Positions 7,196 through 15,754 of a stretch of 34,148 nucleotides of DNA are shown here, in pieces. Location of the stretch: positions 1 through 34,148 of the forward strand of contig JAISWH010000127.1 of NCBI GenBank assembly GCA_031271125.1, given 5' to 3'. Below the pieces are notes generated by a model that was not told where the DNA came from, did not search any database, and saw only the letters and a program-made list of their open reading frames with translations. Position 1 is the first letter of the stretch. Every line of letters begins with the position of its first letter. Origin of the DNA: Dysgonamonadaceae bacterium. GTDB taxonomy: Bacteria; Bacteroidota; Bacteroidia; Bacteroidales; Azobacteroidaceae. The position numbers and the translations under genes were made by a program.

Positions 7196-8246
7196 AGGGC
7201 AAAGGGCGAAAGGCGAAGGGCAAAGGGCGGAAAGCGAAAAGATAACGTTTGCCGTCGTTGGTTGCGGACATATCGGCAAACGGCATATTGAAATGATTGG
7301 CCGGAATCCGGACACGGAATTAGTTGCCGTATGTGATATTTTGCCTTTCACCATTGACCATGTCCCTTGTTTTTCATCTTTGGATAGTTTACTAAAATCC
7401 GGCCCCGCTTTTGACGTACTGAATATCTGCACGCCTAACGGTTTGCACGCTCAAATGGCCGTCAAAGGCCTGCAAACAGGCCATCACGTGGTCATCGAAA
7501 AACCCATGGCGCTGAACACGAAAGAAGCCGGCCTTATTCTATCCACGGCCGACAAACAGGGGAAAAAAGTTTTTTGTGTGATGCAAAACCGCTATTCCCC
7601 GCCTTCGGTTTGGATTAAGCGCCTGGTAGATTCCGGCAAATTGGGGAAAATCTTTTGGGTGCAAATCAATTGTTACTGGAATCGGGACGAGCGGTATTAC
7701 AACAGCAGTACTTGGCATGGCGATAAAACCTTGGACGGAGGAACGCTTTTCACGCAGTTTTCGCATTTCATTGATTTGATGTATTGGCTGTTTGGCGATA
7801 TTCGCGACATTCGTTCCCGGTTGGCCGATTTCAATCACCAACATTTAACCGATTTTGAAGATTCGGGGATTGTCACTTTTGAATTTATCAAAGGCGGGAT
7901 GGGCGTTTTCAACTTTTCCACTTCCGTTTACGACAAAAACTTTGAAAGTTCGATAACGATTATCGCCGAAAACGGAACGGTCAAAATAGGTGGTCAGTAC
8001 ATGAATGAGGTGGAATATTGCCATGTAAAAAATTACGAAATGCCGGCGCTTCCGCCGACTAATCCGGGCAACGACTACGGAACTTACAAAGGCTCGGCGC
8101 AAAATCATCATTATGTTATCGAAAACATTGTCGATGTGCTGAAAAATACCGGTGCGGAAATTACGACCAACGCCCGCGACGGATATAAAGTAGTGGATAT
8201 CATCGAACGCATGATGAGCCATCCGGCGAATATTGCCTTCGCCTGA
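7182..8246 (+). CDS. Gfo/Idh/MocA-family NAD(P)-dependent oxidoreductase, WbpB/WlbA-like
   Basis: A 354-residue protein with an N-terminal Rossmann fold (FAVVGCGHIGKRHIEMIGR), the family EKP motif (VVIEKPMALNTKEAG) and a C-terminal domain carrying MQNRYSPPSVWIKRLVDSGK, RYYNSSTWHGDKTLDGG and FTQFSHFIDLMYWLFGDI. This pattern resembles WbpB/WlbA, which oxidise C3 of UDP-GlcNAc-uronate, but substrate cannot be fixed from sequence. No other in-frame ATG precedes the Rossmann fold, so residues 2-20 (METDKGQRAKGEGQRAESE) must be translated from a purine-rich repeat tract. The 3' end overlaps the convergent RNA methyltransferase gene by 47 bases. Probably works with the rfb genes on a surface sugar. 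Confidence 0.88.
   Translation: METDKGQRAKGEGQRAESEKITFAVVGCGHIGKRHIEMIGRNPDTELVAVCDILPFTIDHVPCFSSLDSLLKSGPAFDVLNICTPNGLHAQMAVKGLQTGHHVVIEKPMALNTKEAGLILSTADKQGKKVFCVMQNRYSPPSVWIKRLVDSGKLGKIFWVQINCYWNRDERYYNSSTWHGDKTLDGGTLFTQFSHFIDLMYWLFGDIRDIRSRLADFNHQHLTDFEDSGIVTFEFIKGGMGVFNFSTSVYDKNFESSITIIAENGTVKIGGQYMNEVEYCHVKNYEMPALPPTNPGNDYGTYKGSAQNHHYVIENIVDVLKNTGAEITTNARDGYKVVDIIERMMSHPANIAFA
7192..7240 (+). repeat. GGGC(A/G)AAAGG-type purine-rich repeat tract inside a reading frame
   Basis: The tract runs as imperfect direct repeats of 7-8 bases such as AAGGGCAAAGGGCGAAAGGC followed by GAAGGGCAAAGGGCGG. It spans the rfbB stop and encodes the polar N-terminal tail of the oxidoreductase. Confidence 0.7.
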
Positions 8247-8979
8247 ATTCACTGCAAATAATAGCCGTAGCGACCGCAACGTTTAGCGATTCGGTCGTCG
8301 CAGTTCCCGCAGGATAATTGGGAATATACAACTTGCGGGAAATGCACCCGGCAACCGGACGGCTGACGCCTTTCCCTTCGTTCCCCATGACAATCAATCC
8401 GTTGGCGCTTAACGGCTCTTCATAAATATTTTTCCCTTCGAGGAAAGCGCCGTAAACCGGAATATCGTTTAAATCGGCCAACAGCACAGGAAGTTCCGTG
8501 TAAAACACTTTGACGCGGGCAATTGCGCCCATTGTCGCCTGAACGGTTTTTGGGTTGAAAATATCGGCGGTATCGGGTGAACAAATGACGTTTTTGATTC
8601 CGAACCAATCGGCTAAACGGACGATAGTTCCCATATTCCCGGGATCTTGCACGCCATCCAAAACCAGGTTCAAATCAAGTTTTAGCGCTTCTTTATCCAA
8701 TGGGTAATTGGGTTGTTTGAAAACGGCGATTACATCTTGAGGCGTTTTGAGTAAACTTGCTTTTTCGATGTCATGGTCTTCCGCCGCAATCAGTTCGCCG
8801 GCGTGGAGGTCGCCTTGCCCCGCCATCCATGAGGGTTTTGCAACCAGCAATTCACATTCGAAATAAGGTAAAATATCTTTTACCAATTTATTGCCTTCGG
8901 CCAGAAAACAGCCTGTTTCGTTGCGGAATTTCTTCATTCCCAACGAACGAATGTATTTAATTTTGCTTTTGCTTAGCAT
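8200..8979 (-). CDS. TrmH/SpoU-family rRNA or tRNA methyltransferase
   Basis: A 259-residue SPOUT-class methyltransferase that adds a methyl group from AdoMet to a ribose 2'-OH. The N-terminal substrate-binding domain (MLSKSKIKYIRSLGMKKFRN, FLAEGNKLVKDILPYF) is followed by the three SpoU motifs: DGVQDPGNMGTIVRLADWFG, VMGNEGKGVS and IPNYPAGTATTESLNVAVA. It resembles RlmB/TrmH-like proteins acting on 23S rRNA, but the target base is not readable. The natural family end is near FRRR; the last ten or so residues (QYSPDGSSCVR) are encoded in the overlap with the convergent oxidoreductase gene. Likely monocistronic. Confidence 0.92.
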   Translation of the reverse strand: MLSKSKIKYIRSLGMKKFRNETGCFLAEGNKLVKDILPYFECELLVAKPSWMAGQGDLHAGELIAAEDHDIEKASLLKTPQDVIAVFKQPNYPLDKEALKLDLNLVLDGVQDPGNMGTIVRLADWFGIKNVICSPDTADIFNPKTVQATMGAIARVKVFYTELPVLLADLNDIPVYGAFLEGKNIYEEPLSANGLIVMGNEGKGVSRPVAGCISRKLYIPNYPAGTATTESLNVAVATAIICSEFRRRQYSPDGSSCVR

Positions 8980-9018
8980 TTTTCAAGCTATGTATGAAAT
9001 TCTTTGATATATCAACTG

Positions 9019-9026
9019 CAAAATTA
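9019..9026 (-). promoter_or_regulatory. Candidate -7 box for the RNA methyltransferase gene
   Basis: On the minus strand this reads TAATTTTG, matching TAnnTTTG, about 40 bases before the ATG at 8979. No clear -33 TTTG was found. Confidence 0.4.
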
Positions 9027-9082
9027 CTAAACTATTTTCTATATAATTCGCCCCAAGTCATTCTTTTTTCAAAAGAAAATCC

Positions 9083-9090
9083 TAACTTTG
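9083..9090 (+). promoter_or_regulatory. Candidate -7 box before the gene relic and the TamL-like gene
   Basis: TAACTTTG matches TAnnTTTG and lies 27 bases before the ATG of the short relic. If active, it would now transcribe through the relic into the outer-membrane protein gene at 9257. Confidence 0.4.
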
Positions 9091-9117
9091 CCATACGAAT
9101 CATTAAAAAATAAAATA

Positions 9118-9231
9118 ATGCCAAGTAACAGGAATTTGCCTATAGGCATACAGGATTTTGAGAAGTTGCGCAAAGGAAATTACCTTTATGCGGAAGAACG
9201 TATGTTGAGCCGGTGGATTACGGCATTGTAA
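9118..9231 (+). pseudogene. Remnant of an AAA-ATPase-like/PD-(D/E)XK family gene (PF09820 type)
   Basis: A 37-codon open frame with an ATG and a TAA, too short for the ORF track. Its start, NLPIGIQDFEKLRKGNYLY, closely matches the N-terminus of the large Bacteroidota family with an AAA-ATPase-like domain and a C-terminal nuclease-like domain (typically LPIGIQSFEKLREDGYLYVDKT). After YLY the match is lost and the frame stops, so roughly 500 residues are missing. I read it as a decayed or deleted copy of that family. It may still be translated as a leader peptide 25 bases before the TamL-like gene, but that is only a possibility. Confidence 0.5.
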
Positions 9232-9256
9232 ATTAAATATTGAATAAACTGCTCGA

Positions 9257-11542
9257 ATGAAGATTTTTTATAAAAAATATTTACCGTTTTTAACCATACT
9301 ATTCTTGTATTCGTGTAGTGCAACCAAATTTGTTCCCGATGGGGAATATCTCTTGGACAAAGTCAAAATAGAATCGGACGTCCCCGGCTATAAAACCTTT
9401 GAACTAAAGCCGTATGTCCGGCAATTGCCCAATTATAAAATGTTCGGCTTGAACAAAACAAAATTTCAACTCTATAATCTGGCGGGAAAAGACAGTTCGA
9501 ACCGGCTCAACCGATTCGTTCAAAAAATAGGGGAACCGCCTGTTATCTTCGACTCAACTTTGGTTTATAAAACAACTTCCGAATTCAGGAAATTGTTCGT
9601 TAACAAAGGATACCTGAATGTGAATGTTTCGCCGGAAATCAGTTTGAAAAACAAAAAAGCCGATGTGGTTTACCGAATCAAAGGAAACGAGCCGTACAGG
9701 ATTCGGAATTATTCGCAGAATATTGAAGATGAGGTTATTGATAAAGAACTAACTACACGCGCCCCGATGATAAAAGAAGGCATATTGTTTGACCGCGACA
9801 TGCTGAATCAGGAAAGGACGCGGATTTCCGATTTTCTTCGCAATCGTGGATATTATGCTTTCAACAGGGACTTTATTTCTTATGAGGCCGATAGCGCTTT
9901 GAACAGCTTTTCGGTCGATTTGAATATGAAATTGGGATTTTTCAGGGAACCGTCATCCGACGGAAAAACAATAGAGATTCCGCACCGGAAGTATTATTTC
10001 GACAAAATTTATCTGTATTTGGATTTCGATCCGCTGAAATTGAATGATCCGAATGAATATGTACCTTCCGACTCGCTTTCCATAAACGGCTATACGGTTT
10101 ATTACCAAGGGGAAAAGCCTTCAATCAGGGTAAAAACGCTGTTAGACAACTGTTTTATGCTTCCTCAAAGCGCCTATTCCCAATCGTTGGAAGAAGAAAC
10201 ATATTCCGCATTTTCAGCTTTGAACGCCCTCAATAATATTCATATTCATTTTGATGAATTTATGCGTAACGATACCAATTGGTTGAACGTCGGCGTCGTG
10301 ACCATGCCTGCCCAAAAACAAACGGTAACTTACTCTGTTGAAGGGACGAATACGGCCGGCAATCTGGGGGTTGCCTCGTCGGCAAATTATACCCACCGGA
10401 ATCTTTTCCGAGGTTCCGAAACCTTTAATTTCAAAGTGCGGGGCGCTTACGAAACCATCAAAAATTTTGACAATCCCTATACGGAAATCGGCGGAGAAGC
10501 TTCGATTCACATTCCAAAGTTTATTGTTCCGTTTATTAATGATTTTATACCGAGATATCTAAGGGCTTCGACAGAATTTTCTTTAAGTTACAACTACCAG
10601 AATCGTCCCGAATACAACCGGACTTTGCTTTCGGGAGGAATACAATATACATGGCGGAAAGAAGAACGTTTTGCAGCGCAGCATCAAGTTGATTTATTGG
10701 ATATTGATTATGTTTATTTGCCGAAAAAGGACTCAATTTTCATGAACCGTTTGCCGTCCGGCGCCAAATATTTCGGATACACCGACCAATTTATTGTCAG
10801 TTCGGGATATTCTTATACCAAAACGACTTTCGACCCGACGCAGACGCAACGGAATGCTTATTCTTTCCGCGCTTCTTTGGAGTCGGCGGGAAATTTGCTG
10901 TACCTGCTGAACAGAATAGGGAATGTGGAAAAAGATGCACAAGGTTCGTACCAATTGCTCAACACACTTTTTGCTCAATTTGTGAAAGGTGATGTGAATT
11001 ACGCGAAAACGATTGTCCTCGACAAACAAAACTCAATTGCCTGGCGGATAGGCAGTGGAATTGGGTTTCCTTACGGCAACAGTAAGATGCTTCCGTTTGA
11101 AAAGCGGTATTTTTCGGGAGGAGCGAATAGCGTACGCGCCTGGCCGGTGCGGGAATTAGGGCCGGGAAAATATCAACGGGTCGACTCGACAACATTTTTC
11201 CATCAGTCGGGCGACATCAAGATGGATTTTAACATCGAATATCGTAGCCGGTTTTTTTGGAAATTGGAAGCGGCGGCATTTATAGACGCCGGGAATATCT
11301 GGACGATAAGAAATTACGAAGGCCAGGAAAACGGGGCATTCAAATTCAACTCCTTTTATAAAGAGATAGCCGTAGGATATGGCATCGGATTGCGTTTGGT
11401 TATGGATTACTTTCTGGTACGTTTCGACTGCGGTTGGAAAGCTTACGATCCGTCACTCTGGGGAAAAGAAGCCTGGGTGATTAAAAATCCCAATTTTACG
11501 AGCAACTGGGCCTGGCATATAGCAGTCGGTTATCCGTTCTGA
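9257..11542 (+). CDS. tamL: BamA/TamA-family outer-membrane protein with lipoprotein signal (TamL-like)
   Basis: A 761-residue Omp85-superfamily protein. The N-terminus has a lipoprotein signal with lipobox LYSC (MKIFYKKYLPFLTILFLYSC, Cys at about 20), the mark of the Bacteroidota TamL type. POTRA-like regions follow in the first half (SEFRKLFVNKGYLNVNVSPE, RTRISDFLRNRGYYAFNRDF). The C-terminal half is a beta-barrel with PYGNSKMLPFEKRYFSGG, the conserved GGANSVRAWPVRELGPG region, the FIDAGNIW strand motif and a terminal aromatic (WHIAVGYPF). It likely works with TamB to insert proteins or move lipids to the outer membrane. No tamB gene is in this window. Confidence 0.9.
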   Translation: MKIFYKKYLPFLTILFLYSCSATKFVPDGEYLLDKVKIESDVPGYKTFELKPYVRQLPNYKMFGLNKTKFQLYNLAGKDSSNRLNRFVQKIGEPPVIFDSTLVYKTTSEFRKLFVNKGYLNVNVSPEISLKNKKADVVYRIKGNEPYRIRNYSQNIEDEVIDKELTTRAPMIKEGILFDRDMLNQERTRISDFLRNRGYYAFNRDFISYEADSALNSFSVDLNMKLGFFREPSSDGKTIEIPHRKYYFDKIYLYLDFDPLKLNDPNEYVPSDSLSINGYTVYYQGEKPSIRVKTLLDNCFMLPQSAYSQSLEEETYSAFSALNALNNIHIHFDEFMRNDTNWLNVGVVTMPAQKQTVTYSVEGTNTAGNLGVASSANYTHRNLFRGSETFNFKVRGAYETIKNFDNPYTEIGGEASIHIPKFIVPFINDFIPRYLRASTEFSLSYNYQNRPEYNRTLLSGGIQYTWRKEERFAAQHQVDLLDIDYVYLPKKDSIFMNRLPSGAKYFGYTDQFIVSSGYSYTKTTFDPTQTQRNAYSFRASLESAGNLLYLLNRIGNVEKDAQGSYQLLNTLFAQFVKGDVNYAKTIVLDKQNSIAWRIGSGIGFPYGNSKMLPFEKRYFSGGANSVRAWPVRELGPGKYQRVDSTTFFHQSGDIKMDFNIEYRSRFFWKLEAAAFIDAGNIWTIRNYEGQENGAFKFNSFYKEIAVGYGIGLRLVMDYFLVRFDCGWKAYDPSLWGKEAWVIKNPNFTSNWAWHIAVGYPF

Positions 11543-11611
11543 TATATTATTTTCTATTTGAAATACCCGGTTGTTTCATGGCACAGTCTTTTTTCAATAA
11601 AATTTTTTTTG

Positions 11612-11619
11612 TACTTTTG
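11612..11619 (+). promoter_or_regulatory. -7 box of the ffh promoter
   Basis: TACTTTTG fits TAnnTTTG and lies about 38 bases before the ATG at 11657. It falls inside the longer reading frame of the ORF track, which supports the downstream start. The -33 region is T-rich without an exact TTTG. Confidence 0.55.
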
Positions 11620-11656
11620 TAGCCTTAATTTTAAATTCATAACTCTTCTAAAAATT

Positions 11657-12985
11657 ATGTTTGAAAATCTAAGCGACAGGCTTGACAGGTCATTTAAGTT
11701 GTTAAAAGGTGAAGGCAGAATCACTGAAATCAATGTGGCGGAAACGCTGAAAGATATTCGTAAAGCATTGTTGGACGCCGACGTGAATTACAAAGTTGCC
11801 AAGACATTTACCGATTCCGTCAAGGAAAAGGCTTTGGGTCAAAACGTGCTTACGGCGGTAAAACCGAGCCAGTTAATGGTGAAAATAGTCCACGACGAAT
11901 TAACGGCTTTGATGGGTGGCGAAACGGCCGATATCAATCTGAAAAATAATCCTTCCATCATTTTAATGTCCGGTTTGCAAGGCTCCGGTAAAACTACTTT
12001 TTCCGGTAAATTAGCAAAAATGTTAAAAGACAAAAAGGGCAAACATCCCCTGTTGGTTGCTGACGATATTTACCGGCCGGCGGCTATTGAGCAATTAAAA
12101 GTTCTCGGCGAACAAATCGGCGTGCCTGTTTATTCCGAACCGGAAAACAAAAATCCCGTTCAAATTGCGCAAAATGCTATCAAACAAGCCAAACAATCGG
12201 GCGCCGATGTGGTGATTATCGATACCGCCGGCCGTCTGGCTATCGACGAGCAAATGATGAACGAAATCGCATCCATTAAAGCGGCCGTAAAACCTGATGA
12301 AGTTTTGTTCGTTGTGGATGCCATGACCGGTCAGGACGCCGTCAATACGGCCAAAGAATTTAACGACCGTCTGGATTTTCAGGGAGTTGTCCTCACCAAA
12401 TTGGATGGCGATACCCGTGGTGGAGCCGCGCTGTCTATTCGTAGTGTTGTCAATAAACCCATCAAGTTTGTGGGTACGGGCGAAAAAATGGAAGCCATCG
12501 ACCCTTTCCACCCGAACCGTATGGCCGACCGGATTCTCGGCATGGGCGACATCGTTTCGCTGGTAGAACGGGCGCAGGAACAATTCGACGAAGAAGAAGC
12601 CCGCCGCCTGCAAAAGAAAATCGCTAAAAACCAATTTGATTTCAACGATTTCCTTTCGCAAATTCACCAAATCAAGAAAATGGGTAACCTGAAAGATTTG
12701 GCGTCGATGATTCCGGGCGTAGGAAAAGCCATTAAGGATTTGGATATCGACGACGACGCTTTCAAAAGCATTGAAGCCATTATCTATTCGATGACGCCTG
12801 TCGAACGAAGCAATCCCGTAATTATAACCGGTTCTCGCCGGGCGCGTATTGCGAAAGGCAGCGGAACGGCGGTTTCCGAAGTAAATAAATTACTCAAACA
12901 ATTTGAGGAAACCCGGAAAATGATGAAGATGATGACAACGGCTAAGATTCCGGGGAAAGGCGGGTTCATGAAAAAACGAAAATAA
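11657..12985 (+). CDS. ffh: Signal recognition particle protein Ffh
   Basis: A 442-residue GTPase that binds 4.5S RNA and signal sequences of nascent membrane proteins and delivers ribosomes to FtsY. N domain [21 protein letters not shown] domain motifs are [15 protein letters not shown] (P-loop), the insertion-box region [25 protein letters not shown] and [14 protein letters not shown]. The methionine-rich M domain covers about the last 120 residues ([45 protein letters not shown]). The track start at 11558 adds 33 residues overlapping the promoter; the ATG at 11657 is the family start. Confidence 0.97.
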   Translation: MFENLSDRLDRSFKLLKGEGRITEINVAETLKDIRKALLDADVNYKVAKTFTDSVKEKALGQNVLTAVKPSQLMVKIVHDELTALMGGETADINLKNNPSIILMSGLQGSGKTTFSGKLAKMLKDKKGKHPLLVADDIYRPAAIEQLKVLGEQIGVPVYSEPENKNPVQIAQNAIKQAKQSGADVVIIDTAGRLAIDEQMMNEIASIKAAVKPDEVLFVVDAMTGQDAVNTAKEFNDRLDFQGVVLTKLDGDTRGGAALSIRSVVNKPIKFVGTGEKMEAIDPFHPNRMADRILGMGDIVSLVERAQEQFDEEEARRLQKKIAKNQFDFNDFLSQIHQIKKMGNLKDLASMIPGVGKAIKDLDIDDDAFKSIEAIIYSMTPVERSNPVIITGSRRARIAKGSGTAVSEVNKLLKQFEETRKMMKMMTTAKIPGKGGFMKKRK

Positions 12986-12993
12986 ATATGGTA

Positions 12994-13036
12994 AACGGTG
13001 AACAGGTTCACCGTTCACCATTCACAATTCACAAAA
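12994..13036 (+). repeat. Hairpin and ATTCAC direct repeats between ffh and folD
   Basis: AACGGTGAAC and GTTCACCGTT form a perfect 10-bp stem around AG (12994-13015), beginning nine bases after the ffh stop. Short CACCATTCACAATTCAC direct repeats follow up to the folD start. It could be a processing or attenuation hairpin in the ffh-folD transcript, or a small interspersed repeat. There is no T-run. Confidence 0.55.
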
Positions 13037-13038
13037 TT

Positions 13039-13920
13039 ATGGAATTAATCGACGGAAAAGCAGTTGCCGCACAAATCAAATCGGAAATTGCCGAAGAAGT
13101 AAAACAAATTCTTGCTGCCGGTGGAAAACGTCCGCATCTGGCGGCTATTTTAGTCGGCCACGACGGCGGCAGCGAAACATACGTTGCAAGTAAAGTGAAA
13201 ACTTGCGATGAGATCGGCTTTCAATCCACTTTGATTCGTTACGAAGATGATGTTACCGAAGAAACCCTGTTAAACAGGGTCAACGAACTGAATAACGACC
13301 CCGGTATAGACGGGTTCATCGTGCAACTTCCACTTCCCAAACATATTTCCGAGCAAAAAGTAATCGAAACCATTGATTACCGGAAAGATGTGGATGGATT
13401 TCATCCGGTCAATGCAGGACGCATGGCCATCGGATTACCTTGTTTTGTTTCCGCCACGCCGGCCGGTATTGTGGAATTGTTAAGGCGATACAGGATTGAA
13501 ACTTCCGGGAAACATTGTGTGGTATTGGGACGCAGCAATATTGTCGGTAAACCGGTTGCTTCGCTTCTGATGCAAAAAAGTAATCCGGGCGATTGCACCG
13601 TTACGGTTTGTCACAGCCGCACCAAAGATATTCGTAAATATTGTTTGGACGCCGATATTATTATTGCCGCTTTGGGTTCGCCGGGTTTCCTGAAAGCCGA
13701 TATGGTGAAAGAAGGAGCTGTCGTGATTGACGTCGGTACGACGCGAGTTCCATCCGCTCAAACGAAATCAGGCTTTAAGCTGAAAGGGGATGTGGAATTT
13801 GATGAAGTCGCTCCCAAATGTTCATATATAACTCCTGTTCCCGGAGGAGTGGGGCCAATGACAATTGTATCTTTGATGAAAAATACTTTATTGGCGGCGC
13901 AAAAGGGGCTGGGGGGTTAA
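13039..13920 (+). CDS. folD: Methylenetetrahydrofolate dehydrogenase/cyclohydrolase
   Basis: A 293-residue bifunctional enzyme that interconverts 5,10-methylene-, 5,10-methenyl- and 10-formyl-tetrahydrofolate with NADP. The N-terminus [14 protein letters not shown], the substrate-site region around [16 protein letters not shown] (catalytic Lys in the YxxxK-like motif), [23 protein letters not shown], the Rossmann motif [18 protein letters not shown] and [11 protein letters not shown] are all present. The track frame begins at 12988 in the repeat tract; the ATG at 13039 is the family start. The stop TAA overlaps the stop of the convergent phosphate transporter within the single palindrome TTAA. 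Confidence 0.97.
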   Translation: MELIDGKAVAAQIKSEIAEEVKQILAAGGKRPHLAAILVGHDGGSETYVASKVKTCDEIGFQSTLIRYEDDVTEETLLNRVNELNNDPGIDGFIVQLPLPKHISEQKVIETIDYRKDVDGFHPVNAGRMAIGLPCFVSATPAGIVELLRRYRIETSGKHCVVLGRSNIVGKPVASLLMQKSNPGDCTVTVCHSRTKDIRKYCLDADIIIAALGSPGFLKADMVKEGAVVIDVGTTRVPSAQTKSGFKLKGDVEFDEVAPKCSYITPVPGGVGPMTIVSLMKNTLLAAQKGLGG

Positions 13921-14921
13921 ATACCGAAAACGTGATGTACCAGCAAATAAGCGATTGCAGCAAGAGCGGCGCTCACCGGAATCGTAAGAATCCATGCCCA
14001 AAGCAGACTAATCGTAATATTCCACCTGACGGCGGATAATCTTTTTACTGCGCCTACACCCATGATAGCGCCCGTGATGGTATGTGTAGTACTTACCGGT
14101 ATTTTCCATATCTCCGTGAGAAATAAGGTCAACGCGCCTGCCGTTTCGGCGCAAACGCCTTCCAAAGGGGTTACTTTGGTGATTTTCGTTCCCATGGTTT
14201 TTACGATACGCCAACCACCCATCATTGTTCCAAGCCCGATGGCTCCGAAGCAAGTGAGCGGAACCCAATCCGGCACATTGCCGACCGAATCAATCCAACC
14301 CATTGAAATCATTGCTGTGGCAATAATCCCCATTACTTTCTGCGAATCATTCAGACCGTGTCCCAAACTAAATAATCCGGAGGAAAACAGCTGTAAGCTT
14401 TTAAACAACTTTTCCGCTTTATTGGCGTTCATTTTCCTGAAAGCCCACAAAATGCAGAGCGTGATAATCGCCGAAATAAACAATCCGATTAAGGGAGCTA
14501 ATACAATGAAAGAAGCAATCTTAACAATTACCGCCGTATGAATGGACTTGAATCCTGCGGCGCAAATAGCGGCTCCGGCAAAACCTCCAATCAAGGTATG
14601 AGAGGAGGAGGAAGGAATCCCCAGACGCCAGGTGAGTAAATTCCAAGTTATTGCAGCAATCAAACCGGAAAGGATAATCGGCAGGGTAATAAACTCTTCC
14701 CATACGGTTTTAGCAACGGTATTCGCAATCCCAAATTCCCCGATAATATGTTTGGCAACAAAAAACGCAATAAAATTGAACGTTGCCGCCCAAAGTACAG
14801 CTTGGAAAGGGGTCAAAACACGGGAAGAAACGATCGTTGAAATAGAATTTGCCGCATCATGAAACCCGTTGATAAAATCAAAAACAATTGCCAGAACGAC
14901 AACGATAACAAATAAAACCAT
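13917..14921 (-). CDS. pit: PiT-family inorganic phosphate transporter
   Basis: A 334-residue inner-membrane protein with about ten hydrophobic helices. The two family signatures are [20 protein letters not shown] near the N-terminus and [17 protein letters not shown] near residue 285; [19 protein letters not shown] is the matching first-half signature. These proteins carry phosphate (usually as a metal complex) with protons or sodium. The DUF47 gene lies directly upstream, 17 bases away, which is the usual pairing. The start ATG gives [19 protein letters not shown]. Confidence 0.94.
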   Translation of the reverse strand: MVLFVIVVVLAIVFDFINGFHDAANSISTIVSSRVLTPFQAVLWAATFNFIAFFVAKHIIGEFGIANTVAKTVWEEFITLPIILSGLIAAITWNLLTWRLGIPSSSSHTLIGGFAGAAICAAGFKSIHTAVIVKIASFIVLAPLIGLFISAIITLCILWAFRKMNANKAEKLFKSLQLFSSGLFSLGHGLNDSQKVMGIIATAMISMGWIDSVGNVPDWVPLTCFGAIGLGTMMGGWRIVKTMGTKITKVTPLEGVCAETAGALTLFLTEIWKIPVSTTHTITGAIMGVGAVKRLSAVRWNITISLLWAWILTIPVSAALAAIAYLLVHHVFGI

Positions 14922-14938
14922 GCGTTTATTCTTTATAA

Positions 14939-15592
14939 TTATGCATATTTGACAATAATCGTTTTCAAAATTTTGCCTACATTGTTAATTTTGTTGGCGG
15001 ATTTTTCCAATTCTTGAATGATTTCTTTTAATTTCATCAATTCAAGCGTTCGCATTTCACTTTTGAAAAGTCCCGAAGTTCCTTCTTCATAAACGCCGTC
15101 GGCCTCTTCTTCCAATTGTTTGATTTTTTTTACATGCGCAATTACCTGTTCGCTTGATTTTTTCACTTCGGTCAATTTGTGTGCGGCAGCTTGTACTTCA
15201 ACTGCCCCTTTCCGGATAATCCGGGCTAATTGCATAGTAGCCGGAGGCAAGATTTCCGGAGAAAAAAGCATAACCTTCTGTGCAGCGCGATTAATTGCAT
15301 CAATTACGTCATCCATTTCATCGGCTAAAGCGCTAATATCTTCCCTGTCGAAAGGAGTAATAAAAGTATCATTCAATTCCTTATAGATAAGTCCCGTAAC
15401 TTTATCGCCTTTGGTTTCTTCGGATTTGATGGCTCTACATAAATCTTTTATCTTGTCCTTATCATTATCCGACGAGAATAATTCTTCCAAAAGGGCTGCC
15501 GACTTGTCTAATATATCAGCGGTTTCTTTCAACAAAGGAAAAAATTTCCCGTCCTTTGGAGTAAAAATGCTTAAAATACTGTTAAACTTCAT
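14939..15592 (-). CDS. DUF47/PhoU-like phosphate transport accessory protein
   Basis: A 217-residue all-helical, highly charged protein of the DUF47 family, which shares the PhoU-type helical-bundle fold. Seen are FTPKDGKFFPLLKETADILD at the start, EETKGDKVTGLIYKELNDTF, ITPFDREDISALADEMDDVI (the family's most conserved stretch, with metal-binding-type acidic residues) and a Lys/Glu-rich C-terminal half. It is cytoplasmic and is thought to regulate the adjacent PiT transporter. The two genes form an operon with a candidate promoter near 15690-15723. Confidence 0.92.
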   Translation of the reverse strand: MKFNSILSIFTPKDGKFFPLLKETADILDKSAALLEELFSSDNDKDKIKDLCRAIKSEETKGDKVTGLIYKELNDTFITPFDREDISALADEMDDVIDAINRAAQKVMLFSPEILPPATMQLARIIRKGAVEVQAAAHKLTEVKKSSEQVIAHVKKIKQLEEEADGVYEEGTSGLFKSEMRTLELMKLKEIIQELEKSANKINNVGKILKTIIVKYA

Positions 15593-15689
15593 AAATAACT
15601 TATATTTAGTGATTGACTCTTTCTACGACGTCTATACCTGAATACGAGTGCGAAGTTAAGATTTTTTCTCAACCCGGCCAAAATATTTA

Positions 15690-15723
15690 CAAATTTAGTT
15701 AGGAAAAGTTTGTAATGAGCAAA
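15690..15723 (-). promoter_or_regulatory. Candidate promoter of the DUF47-pit operon
   Basis: On the minus strand TTTG (15723-15720) precedes TAAATTTG (15697-15690) by 22 bases, a little longer than usual. The leader would be about 90-100 bases. It overlaps the divergent tRNA promoter. Confidence 0.35.
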
Positions 15724-15739
15724 ATTTGATGTAATTTTG
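15709..15739 (+). promoter_or_regulatory. Promoter of the tRNA-Arg gene
   Basis: TTTG (15709-15712), a 19-base spacer and TAATTTTG (15732-15739) match the Bacteroidota consensus. The expected transcription start is within about ten bases of the tRNA 5' end. Confidence 0.65.
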
Positions 15740-15754
15740 TGCCCTGAAAAGAAT

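Noticed and set aside
11558-11656. Longer N-terminus of Ffh in the ORF track
   Set aside because: It spans the TACTTTTG promoter box and has no counterpart in the family; MFENLSDRL at 11657 is the normal start.
12988-13038. FolD start in the track at 12988
   Set aside because: The added residues are translated from the hairpin and ATTCAC repeat; MELIDGKAV at 13039 is the family start.
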